A DNA stretch of 64,000 nt from Pedobacter suwonensis. GTDB taxonomy: Bacteria > Bacteroidota > Bacteroidia > Sphingobacteriales > Sphingobacteriaceae. Shown here one piece after another: positions 35,259-43,775 of this stretch. The notes beneath the pieces were generated by a model, which saw nothing but the letters and a program-made list of their open reading frames with translations, did no database searches and had not been told where the DNA came from. The DNA lies in the NCBI RefSeq assembly GCF_900111825.1, contig NZ_FOJM01000017.1, forward strand, positions 1 to 64,000. The letters run 5' to 3'. The translations under genes and the position numbers were made by a program. Within the stretch, counting starts at the first letter, position 1; each line of letters opens with the position of its first letter.

Positions 35259-35762
35259 CTAACAACCTCTCTTAACGGCTTCCTCCAACTGCTCTCCATC
35301 AAGATCAAACGCATCTACAATTATTTTCGCCCGGGTATAAAAAGGCTCACGTTCATGGAGTTTTTCTTTTATAAAGACCAGGAGTTGCTCATCATCCAAA
35401 TCTTTAATCAACGGACGCTTTTGGCGGTTATGTAAGCGTGAAACCAAAGCAGCAGGTTCCATTTGCAGATAAACCGTAGTGCCATGTGCATTCATCCATT
35501 CCATATTATCGAAGAAACAAGGTAATCCACCTCCGGTAGCCACCACACAGCTTTCCGGATAGTTAAAGGTTTTAAGCATTTCACTTTCATAATCCCTGAA
35601 ACCACTTTCTCCAAATTCTGCAAAATATTCTGCAATGCTTTTACCTGTTTTCGTAACGATTTCGGCATCCAGATCAATCACCGGACATGCTAAACGGTGT
35701 GCCAGTTGTTTTGCTTTGGTACTTTTGCCGCAGCCCATATAGCCGATAAGGAAAATTTTCAT
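35259..35762 (-). CDS. aroK: Shikimate kinase
   Basis: The 167-residue P-loop kinase phosphorylates shikimate in chorismate synthesis. Walker A is GYMGCGKS at 7-14; DLDAEIVTKTGKSIAEYF, the shikimate-binding GESGFRDYE, and ATGGGLPCF follow, with the lid near LQKRP. It is the last gene of a five-gene minus-strand run led by the DUF1599 gene, 19 bases after the DinB-like gene. Confidence 0.95.
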   Translation of the reverse strand: MKIFLIGYMGCGKSTKAKQLAHRLACPVIDLDAEIVTKTGKSIAEYFAEFGESGFRDYESEMLKTFNYPESCVVATGGGLPCFFDNMEWMNAHGTTVYLQMEPAALVSRLHNRQKRPLIKDLDDEQLLVFIKEKLHEREPFYTRAKIIVDAFDLDGEQLEEAVKRGC

Positions 35763-35781
35763 GTGATTTCTGATTGCCGAC

Positions 35782-36228
35782 CTAAAATAAATGGTCGCGT
35801 TTTAACATAATATAGTCGGTTACAGGTGGCGTAAACCCAGCCTTCTTTAATAAGGTTACCACCTGTCCGCGATGATAAGTAGTATGATTAAACAAATGAA
35901 ATAAAATTTCATCTACACGGTTTTCATATTGATCCCCTCTGGAGTTCGAATATAAAATCCTTTGATCTAAAGTGTAATTATTCAATGCCTCTTTAATCAG
36001 TCTGAAATTTTCTAAAGAGATACTTTCAAAATTTTCTCTGGGGTGAATATCCCAAACACCGTAAACCGGTTTTTTGCCAAAAATACGTTGCGCCCAAATA
36101 TGCTGTGCATTAAGCACATGGCTGAACAAACGTTCTGCATCAGGCAGTTCAATAGTTGCCTGCTTAAATATTTCGATAATCCGTCTATCGGCAAGTTCAG
36201 TATACTTAATGATTTCCTCTTCACTCAT
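35782..36228 (-). CDS. DinB-like protein
   Basis: A 148-residue DinB-superfamily four-helix protein ending HLFNHTTYHRGQVVTLLKKAGF, with the HxxxH pattern of metal-dependent DinB proteins. ERLFSHVLNAQHIWAQRIFG gives the first His. Function unknown. It lies in the operon between the dipeptide-type permease (five-base gap) and aroK. Confidence 0.85.
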   Translation of the reverse strand: MSEEEIIKYTELADRRIIEIFKQATIELPDAERLFSHVLNAQHIWAQRIFGKKPVYGVWDIHPRENFESISLENFRLIKEALNNYTLDQRILYSNSRGDQYENRVDEILFHLFNHTTYHRGQVVTLLKKAGFTPPVTDYIMLKRDHLF

Positions 36229-36233
36229 CGTAC

Positions 36234-37289
36234 TTAACTTAATTTAACCCTCGGATCAACATAGGCATATAAAATGTCGACTAGAATATTAATGACTACA
36301 AAAACAAAGGCAATAAAAAGAATTGATCCCATGACTACCGGAAAATCAGACATTTCTAAGGCGGTTACTGTTGTCCTCCCTAAACCGTTATAGCCGAAAA
36401 TGTATTCGACAAAGAAAGAGCCTGCCAATAAAGATGCAAACCATCCGGAAATAGCTGTAATAACAGGATTCATGGCATTTCTTAAGGCATGCCTATATAT
36501 AATCGCATTTTTGCTTAAACCTTTCGCCTTTGCAGTTCTAATGTAGTCCTGCGCCAAAACATCCAGCATGGCGCTACGGGTTAACTGAACAATAATGGCC
36601 AATGGCCTTAACCCCAGTGTAATCATTGGTAACCACAAGTTCCTTAACGTTAACACCTCTCCATTAAATGGATCGTAGGAATAAAGACTCCCATTCATTT
36701 TTAAGCCTGTAAAATCGCTCAGCACAAAGCCAAATAGCCAGGCAATAATAATTCCCGCGAAAAATGAAGGGGCGGATATTCCTAAAATAGCAAATGCATT
36801 AGCTGTTTTATCAATCCACGAATCTCTATATACTGCAGACAGCACTCCCAGCAACACGCCTATTATGGTAGCAAAAATCATTGCTGTTAATGCAAGGATA
36901 AAAGTATTAGGCACCGTTTCGGAAAGAATCGCAGTAACATCTCGCTTAGTTTGGTAAGAACTACGCAGATAGGGCCATTTTAATGCCAACACTTTTTGAT
37001 CAAAAGTTATGAGTTTGGCGTAATGGTATTTCTGTTGACTGGCACTGTTATTATCCAAAATACTGACAGGCGATAAGTCGTTCAGATATAAAATAAACTG
37101 AACCGGCTTCGATCGATCTAAACCAAATTCTTTACGAACAGCCTCAAGTGACTGTACATCGGTCCGCTGCCCCATTGTCATCCTTGCAGGGTCGCCGGGT
37201 AAAATGTTGAACAGCACAAAAACAACCAATATTACACCGCCCATCACCAGCAGTCCATACATGAGTTTTTTTAGTGCATATCCGATCAT
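36234..37289 (-). CDS. ABC transporter permease, DppB/OppB type
   Basis: A 351-residue permease with an N-terminal helix (1-28), a large insertion to about residue 130, and five further helices. It has the DppB EAA-like loop GLSKNAIIYRHALRNAMNPVITA and the start VLFNILPGDPARM typical of peptide/nickel importers. No DppC, ATPase or binding protein is next to it, so partners are encoded elsewhere. Two bases separate it from the upstream DoxX-type gene. Confidence 0.9.
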   Translation of the reverse strand: MIGYALKKLMYGLLVMGGVILVVFVLFNILPGDPARMTMGQRTDVQSLEAVRKEFGLDRSKPVQFILYLNDLSPVSILDNNSASQQKYHYAKLITFDQKVLALKWPYLRSSYQTKRDVTAILSETVPNTFILALTAMIFATIIGVLLGVLSAVYRDSWIDKTANAFAILGISAPSFFAGIIIAWLFGFVLSDFTGLKMNGSLYSYDPFNGEVLTLRNLWLPMITLGLRPLAIIVQLTRSAMLDVLAQDYIRTAKAKGLSKNAIIYRHALRNAMNPVITAISGWFASLLAGSFFVEYIFGYNGLGRTTVTALEMSDFPVVMGSILFIAFVFVVINILVDILYAYVDPRVKLS

Positions 37290-37291
37290 GT

Positions 37292-38443
37292 TTATTTATC
37301 GAAATATTTCCGGCTGAGTTGGTCGAAAGTGGGTACATTATGGTAATGCCACTTATTGATCACCACTCCGTTTTTCATCAATAAAACACCAGGATTTGCC
37401 CTTACCATACTTTTTAGCGGAACGGCATCTGTAAAAAATACTTCTGAGAACAGGTTATTTTTTTTAATAAATGCTTGTGCATCCTGTGCCGAATTAGAAG
37501 TAAGCAATACTGTACGGATATTAAACTGTTGGGTGGCATTTAAGGCCAGTGCGTTTAATTTACCAATAGCAGCTTCATTGGTTGCGTACAGATCGTAAGC
37601 CACAAAAATTAAATTATAGTATGGGTTTTCGATCAGTTCCTTTGTATAATCAGTTCCGGAAGCATCCGTAATGTTCAAATCTTTGATTTTAGGCTCAAAT
37701 CCTTTTTTAACCAGCCTTTTTGCCGGTTCGCCGATAATTTCCCAATTGTTATCTTTCCAGATCTCCGTTTTAAGATAGGCTTTATCGCTCATGTCTTTTT
37801 CCTCTTTGGTTTTCTTATTTTTGAGATGATACATGATCTCAAATTCGTCAGGCTTTTCTCCTGGAGGAATGACCATTAACGACGGAATATGTGCGCCGAC
37901 TTTATAGGGCAAAAAATCAATAATGGGTAAAACATTGTAAGTATATAATCCAAAACCTAAAGATACAACCGTTACTAAAAGGGCAATATTTCTTTGTGTT
38001 GCTTCTTTTTTAAATAATGGATGGATGAGATTTTTATTAAGGAAAATAACAATAATCATTGCCAAAAGAATCAGATCCTTGGTAAACGACTGCCACGGTG
38101 TAAGCGGAATGGCATCGCCGAAACATCCACAACTGGTTACTACTTTAAATGCTGCGGATATAAAGGTAAGCAGGGTAAAAAAGATAATGAGCAGCAACAG
38201 GCCCCAGGCTACTTTTTTGCTCCAGAAACCTAATAACAATAAGGCACCGAGCACAATTTCTAAGGTACAAAGTAAAATGGCAATACCAGTAGCCATTCCA
38301 CTCAGGAAATTCATATGAAAAACTTCAAAATATTCTTGTAGTTTATAGCCAAAGCCAAGCGGATCATTCGCTTTGATTAATCCTGAAAATATGAATAAAG
38401 CACCGACAAAAATCCTGGAGAATCTTAAAACTATATTTCGCAT
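37292..38443 (-). CDS. DoxX-type membrane protein with thioredoxin-like C-terminus (BT_3928 family)
   Basis: The 383-residue protein has an N-terminal DoxX/MauE-like domain of four or five helices (about 1-170), then a soluble part of about 200 residues. The N-terminal part includes TSCGCFGDAIPLTPWQSF, with a conserved Cys-Gly-Cys. The soluble part reads like a thioredoxin-type or redox domain (VLLTSNSAQDAQAFIKKNNLFSEVFF). It is known only as a conserved Bacteroidota family (BT_3928). It follows DUF1599 on the strand. Confidence 0.85.
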   Translation of the reverse strand: MRNIVLRFSRIFVGALFIFSGLIKANDPLGFGYKLQEYFEVFHMNFLSGMATGIAILLCTLEIVLGALLLLGFWSKKVAWGLLLLIIFFTLLTFISAAFKVVTSCGCFGDAIPLTPWQSFTKDLILLAMIIVIFLNKNLIHPLFKKEATQRNIALLVTVVSLGFGLYTYNVLPIIDFLPYKVGAHIPSLMVIPPGEKPDEFEIMYHLKNKKTKEEKDMSDKAYLKTEIWKDNNWEIIGEPAKRLVKKGFEPKIKDLNITDASGTDYTKELIENPYYNLIFVAYDLYATNEAAIGKLNALALNATQQFNIRTVLLTSNSAQDAQAFIKKNNLFSEVFFTDAVPLKSMVRANPGVLLMKNGVVINKWHYHNVPTFDQLSRKYFDK

Positions 38444-38471
38444 CTATGTATCTATTTTAAAGGCTATTTTG

Positions 38472-39023
38472 CTATTTTACGCCGAGTTTGATCAGTGCAA
38501 AAACAGAATAGTTTAACATATCCTGATAATTCGCATTAACACCTTCTGAAGCCAGCGTTTGTCCTTCGTTATCTTCGATCTGTTTAACCCTAAAAATTTT
38601 CATTAAAATCAGATCGGTTAACGAACTAATGCGCATATCTCGCCAGGCCTCTCCATAATCGTGATTCTTGGCAAACATCAAATCTTTGGTTTCCGTTACC
38701 TTATCGTCAAACCTTTTTTCAACTTCTTCAAAAGGCATTTCATTCGGGTCGCTTTCCGTTAATTCGAGTTGCATCATGGCAATCACGCAATAGTTTACAA
38801 TCCCGATGTATTCAGATATCACACCCTCTCCCACCTTACTTACTTTTTTTTCTTCCAGCGTACGGATGCGCTGCGCTTTGATAAAAATCTGATCAGTTAT
38901 TGAACTTGGTCTCAAAATCCGCCATGCAGTTCCGTAATCTTTAGTTTTTTTTAAAAATAATGATCTGCAAAACGCAATCACTTCGTCAAATTCTGTAGAG
39001 GTATTTGTTTGTGCCAAAGCCAA
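38472..39023 (-). CDS. DUF1599-domain protein
   Basis: A 183-residue cytoplasmic protein with two internal repeats of about 75 residues: CRSLFLKKTKDYGTAWRILRPSSITDQIFIKAQRIRTLE, and KDLMFAKNHDYGEAWRDMRISSLTDLILMKIFRVKQIE. Each carries the DYGxAWR motif of the DUF1599 family (MazG-like nucleotide fold is suggested). It leads the five-gene run ending in aroK. Function unknown. Confidence 0.88.
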   Translation of the reverse strand: MALAQTNTSTEFDEVIAFCRSLFLKKTKDYGTAWRILRPSSITDQIFIKAQRIRTLEEKKVSKVGEGVISEYIGIVNYCVIAMMQLELTESDPNEMPFEEVEKRFDDKVTETKDLMFAKNHDYGEAWRDMRISSLTDLILMKIFRVKQIEDNEGQTLASEGVNANYQDMLNYSVFALIKLGVK

Positions 39024-39043
39024 TAATTATTTAGTTTTTAGTG

Positions 39044-39051
39044 TATTTTTG
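39044..39051 (+). promoter_or_regulatory. -7 box (TATTTTTG) upstream of folP
   Basis: Exact TAnnTTTG match, 65 bases before the folP ATG and opposite in direction to the DUF1599 gene. No -33 TTG found at the right spacing. Confidence 0.4.
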
Positions 39052-39116
39052 TCGTGAAAAAACAAAAGCTAAAGATACATTTTTAAAGCGAAACCCAAAT
39101 CCCGAAAGGGTTTATT

Positions 39117-39977
39117 ATGGCAGAAAAAAACTTTTTTGAGCCCAAACAAAGCTTAAATATAAAAGGCAGACTTATCGACTTAAGCACGCCAAAAGTAATG
39201 GGAATTTTAAATATCACTCCTGATTCCTTTTATCACAACAGCCGTACAAAAACGATTGATGAAGCTTTGAGTAAAGCAGCACAATTTTTAAGTGAAGGGG
39301 CTACATTTATTGATGTTGGTGGTTACTCATCAAGGCCAGGCGCTCAGGATATCTCTACCAGTGAAGAAACAGACCGTTTGGTACCTGTGGTAGAAAGTTT
39401 GGTAAAAGCATTTCCGGAAGCGATTATTTCCATTGATACTTTCAGGGCAAAGGTTGCCCGGGAAACCATTGAAGCTGGTGCACATATCATTAACGACATT
39501 GCAGCCGGAAATCTGGACGAGCAGATGTTCGAAACAGTAGCCAGGATGCAGGTGCCATACATCATGATGCACATGAAGGGTACACCACAAAATATGCAGC
39601 AAAATCCGGTTTATAATAATGTATTGCTCGAAGTGATCGATGATCTGGCAAAAAAAGTTGCTGCACTTAAAGCACTGCACATCCATGATGTGATTATTGA
39701 CCCGGGTTTTGGCTTTGGGAAAACCACTGAACATAATTATGAACTGCTCAAACAAATGGAAGCGTTTAAAATCTTCAAACTTCCTGTTTTAGTGGGTTTC
39801 TCGAGAAAGGGAATGGTCTATAAAACACTTGGCATTACAGCACCAGAGGCTTTAAACGGCACTTCAGTACTTAACACCATTGCGCTACAAAAAGGTGCGG
39901 GTATTTTAAGGGTACACGATGTGAAAGAAGCGGTAGAGTGTGTGCGGTTGGTGGAGCGGTTAGCGCATGGCGGTTAG
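39117..39977 (+). CDS. folP: Dihydropteroate synthase
   Basis: The 286-residue TIM-barrel enzyme condenses p-aminobenzoate with 6-hydroxymethyl-dihydropterin diphosphate in folate synthesis. Motifs: GILNITPDSFYHNSR, the phosphate loop IDVGGYSSRPGA, MHMKGTPQNMQ, IDPGFGFGK, GFSRKG and RVHDV near the end. It is followed by cdaA after 116 bases. Confidence 0.95.
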   Translation: MAEKNFFEPKQSLNIKGRLIDLSTPKVMGILNITPDSFYHNSRTKTIDEALSKAAQFLSEGATFIDVGGYSSRPGAQDISTSEETDRLVPVVESLVKAFPEAIISIDTFRAKVARETIEAGAHIINDIAAGNLDEQMFETVARMQVPYIMMHMKGTPQNMQQNPVYNNVLLEVIDDLAKKVAALKALHIHDVIIDPGFGFGKTTEHNYELLKQMEAFKIFKLPVLVGFSRKGMVYKTLGITAPEALNGTSVLNTIALQKGAGILRVHDVKEAVECVRLVERLAHGG

Positions 39978-40080
39978 CGAACAGCGTCTTTTATACATCT
40001 ATAATATTTCATCAGCAATTAACCGATTAACCAGTTTAAACAGTTAACCTATCCTGCTTGTAAACTGGAATCCGTTTTGC

Positions 40081-40088
40081 TATCTTGC
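40081..40088 (+). promoter_or_regulatory. -7-like box (TATCTTGC) directly before cdaA
   Basis: A TATCTTGC sequence ends five bases before the ATG at 40094, with TTG about 20 bases upstream (40057-40064 area). This would place the transcript start at or near the start codon. Confidence 0.4.
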
Positions 40089-40093
40089 CACTA

Positions 40094-40885
40094 ATGAAAG
40101 GTTTTGATTTTGATTTCCTTAAAGTATCACCAACTGATATCGTTGATATCATTTTGGTGGCTTTATTAATTTACTATGTTTATACCCTGATCCGAAACAC
40201 TTTAGCTGTTAACCTTCTGGTTGGGATGTTTATTATCACCGTTTTTTACTGGATAGTAAAGGCCCTGCACATGGAATTACTGACTGCCATTATAGACAGA
40301 TTTATGAGTGTGGGGATTATTGCCCTTATTGTAATTTTCCACCCTGAAATCAGGCGTTTTCTTTTGCTGATCGGGAAAAATGCCTTTTTACAAAAAAACA
40401 AAGCCTGGTGGGGTTATTTATTTGGCCGGAAAGAAATTGAAAGAAACAATTTAACCCGTATAAAGCCTATTATCGATGCTTGTAAAAGCATGAAGAAAAC
40501 GCGTACAGGAGCCTTAATCGTATTTGTTAAATTTTATGATGAACAGTTTTTTGCCAATAGCTGCGAATTTGTTGATTCCAAAATATCAAAACGTTTACTG
40601 GAAAGCATTTTCCAGAAAAACAGTCCGCTGCACGACGGCGCCGTAGTAATCTCTGAAAACAGAATTAAAAGCGCGAGTTGCATTTTGCCTTTAACAGATA
40701 ATGACCAGTTGCCCCCTCAATTCGGCTTAAGGCACCGGGCAGGTATCGGCGTTTCTGAAACCACTGATGCGGTGGCCGTAATTATATCTGAAGAAACAGG
40801 AGAAATATCTTATGCCAAACAAGGCCGTGTAAGAATGAATGTTTCTTTCGGCGAACTGGAGAAATTGCTTAACAAAGATTTTTAA
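40094..40885 (+). CDS. cdaA: Diadenylate cyclase (CdaA family)
   Basis: The 263-residue membrane-anchored enzyme makes c-di-AMP from two ATP. Three N-terminal helices (about residues 14-35, 38-58, 70-90) are followed by the DisA_N domain, with the DGA motif at 181-183 (SPLHDGAVVI) and the RHR motif at 213-215. I chose ATG at 40094; the frame from 40085 would begin at a TTG. c-di-AMP controls cell-wall and potassium homeostasis. The gene is downstream of folP. Confidence 0.95.
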   Translation: MKGFDFDFLKVSPTDIVDIILVALLIYYVYTLIRNTLAVNLLVGMFIITVFYWIVKALHMELLTAIIDRFMSVGIIALIVIFHPEIRRFLLLIGKNAFLQKNKAWWGYLFGRKEIERNNLTRIKPIIDACKSMKKTRTGALIVFVKFYDEQFFANSCEFVDSKISKRLLESIFQKNSPLHDGAVVISENRIKSASCILPLTDNDQLPPQFGLRHRAGIGVSETTDAVAVIISEETGEISYAKQGRVRMNVSFGELEKLLNKDF

Positions 40886-40905
40886 AGCACAAATTTTCAC
40901 ATTAC

Positions 40906-40932
40906 TGTCATTCTGAACGCAGTGAAGAATCT
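40906..40932 (+). repeat. TGTCATTCTGA...GAAGAATCT widespread repeat
   Basis: TGTCATTCTGAACGCAGTGA followed by AGAATCT. This type of sequence occurs between genes in many Bacteroidota; only a half unit is visible here. Confidence 0.7.
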
Positions 40933-40963
40933 TTAATCCTCTAGCCTTTCCGACTCTTCTCTA

Positions 40964-41052
40964 GTCTTAGCATCTCGCTAAGACCTGTTATTTATTTAAT
41001 GTTATGGGGTTAAAGGAACAACCTAATTAAAGTCTTAGCGAGACGCTAAGAC
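40964..41052. repeat. Two copies of a GTCTTAGCG hairpin
   Basis: GTCTTAGCATCTCGCTAAGAC minus its last base covers 40964-40984, and GTCTTAGCG-AGA-CGCTAAGAC is at 41032-41052 with perfect 9-base arms. A partial third unit (GGACGCTGAGACC) follows near 41061. Confidence 0.75.
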
Positions 41053-41269
41053 CAGCTGTGGGACGCTGAGACCAGAGAGGGGATTTTTGCTGAAATAAAT
41101 CCGATAGCTGTCGCATCAGCATGACGATCAAGTAGAAGTCTCGTAAATAAAAAATAATCATTTCATCAATCCATTTAAACGCAAAATGGTGAATGTTGCC
41201 ATTCACCATTTCATTATAATTTAAATCAGCTAATTACCGGTGTAATCCAATAATCTGTGCAATCATTTA

Positions 41270-41680
41270 TTAGCAATATTGTTCAAAAGCACCGATCAGG
41301 TTGTCAGCAATCATTTGTGCTGGTCTGCCCTCAATCTGGTGGCGCTCGATCATATGTACCAATTTACCATCTTTAAACAAAGCCATTGCCGGAGAAGATG
41401 GAGGAAAAGGCATCATGTAATTTCTAGCCTGATCTACTGCTTCTTTTTCCATACCTGCAAAAACGGTAACCAATTTATCAGGATGTTTTTCGTGTGCTGC
41501 CGCTGCGCGGGCTGCCGGACGTGCGTTTGCTGCTGCACAACCACAAACAGAATTTACAACCACCAATACAGTTCCTTCGCCTTTAATCGCCTGATCTACG
41601 TCTGCTGCATTTTTTAACTCTTGAAAACCAACGTTGGTTAATTCCTTACGCATTGGCTCTACTAAATATTCTGGATACAT
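41270..41680 (-). CDS. Bacilliredoxin, BrxA/BrxB family
   Basis: The 136-residue thioredoxin-fold protein removes bacillithiol from proteins in Firmicutes; the family is also common in Bacteroidota. It has the CGC active site at residues 46-48 (NSVCGCAAANARP) and the FPPSSPAMALFKDG segment. Whether this organism makes bacillithiol cannot be told from the window. A TATTTTTG box lies 33 bases before the ATG. Confidence 0.92.
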   Translation of the reverse strand: MYPEYLVEPMRKELTNVGFQELKNAADVDQAIKGEGTVLVVVNSVCGCAAANARPAARAAAAHEKHPDKLVTVFAGMEKEAVDQARNYMMPFPPSSPAMALFKDGKLVHMIERHQIEGRPAQMIADNLIGAFEQYC

Positions 41681-41713
41681 TATCTTAGTTTTTTATTTAC
41701 AATATCAATAGTA

Positions 41714-41721
41714 CAAAAATA
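41714..41721 (-). promoter_or_regulatory. -7 box (TATTTTTG) for the bacilliredoxin gene
   Basis: Exact TAnnTTTG match on the minus strand, 33 bases before the ATG at 41680. Confidence 0.5.
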
Positions 41722-41777
41722 AGAAAATCGAATGGCATGCACCATCCGATTTATATTTTTAAGGTAAAATTAATAAC

Positions 41778-42257
41778 CTATTTCATTCCTTTGATAAAAT
41801 TATCAAACATTTGAGGGTTGGTAATCGCTCCCGCTATAATCAATATAAAGATCACAATAAATAATGCACTTAAAATAGTCGCAATCATTCCGCAGATCTT
41901 GCCTGCTTTTGCATTTTTATATGATGACTCGGTATATAAACCCGGATTAAGCTGATATTTTTTCATATCACCAGCACCTAATATCCAGGCTATTACACCA
42001 AATACTAACCCAAATATGCCGTAAAAACAACATGCGGGGATAGCTATAATACCCAATACAAGTGCAGCTGTAGCATTTGGCAAATTCTGCTGACCAAAAC
42101 CTCCACCTCCAAACTGGCCAAATGGTGGTGGCTGTTGAAAAGGCGGCGGGGTTACCGGCCCGTTCCCCAGGGGCTGAAATGGTGCAGGTTCTGACTGTTG
42201 ACCTTTAGAAAGATCAATAGGTTTATTTTCTTGAGGGGTTTCCTGTTCTTCTGACAT
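41778..42257 (-). CDS. DUF4190-type membrane protein
   Basis: The 159-residue protein has a Pro/Gln/Gly-rich disordered N-terminus (residues 1-50) and two transmembrane helices: one at about 62-92 with the ACCFYG motif seen in DUF4190 'CCC-motif' proteins, and one at about 125-148. It is the last gene of a three-gene run with a DUF2752 protein and YkvA. Function unknown. Confidence 0.82.
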   Translation of the reverse strand: MSEEQETPQENKPIDLSKGQQSEPAPFQPLGNGPVTPPPFQQPPPFGQFGGGGFGQQNLPNATAALVLGIIAIPACCFYGIFGLVFGVIAWILGAGDMKKYQLNPGLYTESSYKNAKAGKICGMIATILSALFIVIFILIIAGAITNPQMFDNFIKGMK

Positions 42258-42263
42258 AGATAT

Positions 42264-42584
42264 TTAGATCAATTGGTGAGTGTATATTTTGTAAATGTAA
42301 TTGATTAAAATAATTACTGCAACCCCTGCAAAAACGATTTTGATCAGCTGCGCCCCAAATTTAAAGTCTAATTTTAAGTGAATCAGAGTAAATAATACCA
42401 GAAAAATAAGCGGGATTGTTGCAGGATAAAACTTAAATGATGCGGATAAATCACCTTTAAACAAAGCCAAAACGGAGCGCTGCAGGCCACAGCCAGGACA
42501 GTCAATACCGAAATGAGTTTTAAACGGACAACTAAAAAGATGTTCGCCCAACCATTCTAAAAAGGTTTTATGCGGTCGAGCCAT
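42264..42584 (-). CDS. DUF2752-domain membrane protein
   Basis: A 106-residue protein with the family signature FGIDCPGCGLQRSVLAL at about residues 24-40 and two C-terminal transmembrane helices. The CPGCG motif may be redox-active. It overlaps the YkvA gene by 17 bases and lies six bases from the DUF4190 gene, so the three are translated together. Function unknown. Confidence 0.85.
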   Translation of the reverse strand: MARPHKTFLEWLGEHLFSCPFKTHFGIDCPGCGLQRSVLALFKGDLSASFKFYPATIPLIFLVLFTLIHLKLDFKFGAQLIKIVFAGVAVIILINYIYKIYTHQLI

Positions 42585-42996
42585 TTATGTCAATTATTTT
42601 TCCCTGGCCATCTTTCCAGGCTTTATATCTTTCCAAATCTTTAAGTACCTGTCTGTACACCAGATTTAGAACGTATATGTCATCAATGAATCCCAGAACA
42701 GGCACAAAATCAGGAATTACATCAATTGGGGATAGGAAATAAATCAGTCCTCCTAAAATGGCAATGATCGATCTTTTAGGGATTTCAGTATAATCACCAT
42801 TCACATAATCTTTAGATACCGCAAAAAGCAGAACCAGTTTAGTCCAAACACCTTCTAAATCTCCCTTATTGGTAACCGCCTTACCTAAAGCATCTTTGAT
42901 GGTATTGCTGGCTTTGGTTTTATCACTTAAAATCACTGAGGCTTTGCTTTGCGATTTCTTAAAAAAACCTAATATTTTTTCCCTGTTTAACTTCAT
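42568..42996 (-). CDS. YkvA-family protein (DUF1232)
   Basis: A 142-residue protein with the DUF1232 core IIAILGGLIYFLSPIDVIPDFV at about residues 70-91, which forms a hydrophobic segment. The family is widespread and small, and of unknown function. It leads the three-gene run ykvA-DUF2752-DUF4190 and overlaps the next gene by 17 bases. Confidence 0.88.
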   Translation of the reverse strand: MKLNREKILGFFKKSQSKASVILSDKTKASNTIKDALGKAVTNKGDLEGVWTKLVLLFAVSKDYVNGDYTEIPKRSIIAILGGLIYFLSPIDVIPDFVPVLGFIDDIYVLNLVYRQVLKDLERYKAWKDGQGKIIDINGSTA

Positions 42997-43074
42997 GGTT
43001 TAGCATATTACAAATTAACGGCCAAAAGCATCATAGTTGTGTTCCGCATATCTGGTACAACGGCCTGATACTTT

Positions 43075-43485
43075 TCATCTTGTTTTATTAAAGCGCTTCA
43101 ATAACTTTTTGTCAAAAGCGATGGCTATCAGTTTATCATTTAGTACATCCTCCTCGTAAAGCTGTTGCTTTTTTGGATCAAATACAAACCTGGCTAGAAT
43201 AGGCATTCTATCTGCATAACTTTCGTGGAGGTTAAAATTATAGGTTTTGGAGTATCCCTGCGATGGGTCAGTTTTAGGATTGGGGCTGCTCTCAAGCATA
43301 ACACCATAAGAGGTACCACCATTTTTAACAATCCTTTCGTAGAGTCCTTTGGTAAGCTGTTTACAACGAGGAGAAGTTTCAACAATTTTATAGGCAATTT
43401 GTGCTTTGTAGCTTTCTTTTACCTGGGCTTTTGATTGGTATATTGATGATCCTAAAATAAAGAAAAAAAGTATGATATTTTTCAT
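43075..43485 (-). CDS. Secreted hypothetical protein
   Basis: The 136-residue protein has a signal peptide (residues 1-21, ...QSKAQ). The mature part is rich in charged residues and includes CKQLTKGLYERI and LHESYADRMPILARFVFD, with one Cys. I do not recognise the family. It lies alone, with repeats on its 3' and 5' sides. Confidence 0.7.
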   Translation of the reverse strand: MKNIILFFFILGSSIYQSKAQVKESYKAQIAYKIVETSPRCKQLTKGLYERIVKNGGTSYGVMLESSPNPKTDPSQGYSKTYNFNLHESYADRMPILARFVFDPKKQQLYEEDVLNDKLIAIAFDKKLLKRFNKTR

Positions 43486-43616
43486 GATGGAGTGAAGTTA
43501 TTTATAGCCGGCACACTAAGGAATAATTTATTTTATAAAACCAATATTATTGAGAGCAACATCTAATTGAAATAAACCTCTCCGGGGATCGTCATTGCTG
43601 AGAAGACTTTTTCAGC

Positions 43617-43669
43617 CGACGAAGCAATCTTTATAGCAAGGATCATCAGCATGAAAGATTGCTTCGTCG
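43617..43669. repeat. Perfect 16-bp inverted repeat of CGACGAAGCAATCTTT type
   Basis: CGACGAAGCAATCTTT (43617-43632) is the exact reverse complement of AAAGATTGCTTCGTCG (43654-43669). The motif GATTGCTTCGTCGTTCC also occurs at 50309-50325. Such repeats occur widely in bacterial genomes. Confidence 0.9.
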
Positions 43670-43775
43670 TTCCTCTTCGTAAGGACGACTTTTTTTAGGG
43701 TGTCTGTCAATAATAATATGCTGCGACACCGCTAAATGTGTTTCTACAGTTCTCACTGACATGTCTAAATAAAAA

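Larger units (their letters stand above)
40886..41269. other. Intergenic repeats between cdaA and brxA
   Basis: It includes a TGTCATTCTGAACGCAGTGA-type repeat (40906-40932) and two GTCTTAGC hairpins (40964-40984 and 41032-41052). No gene is supported. Confidence 0.6.
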
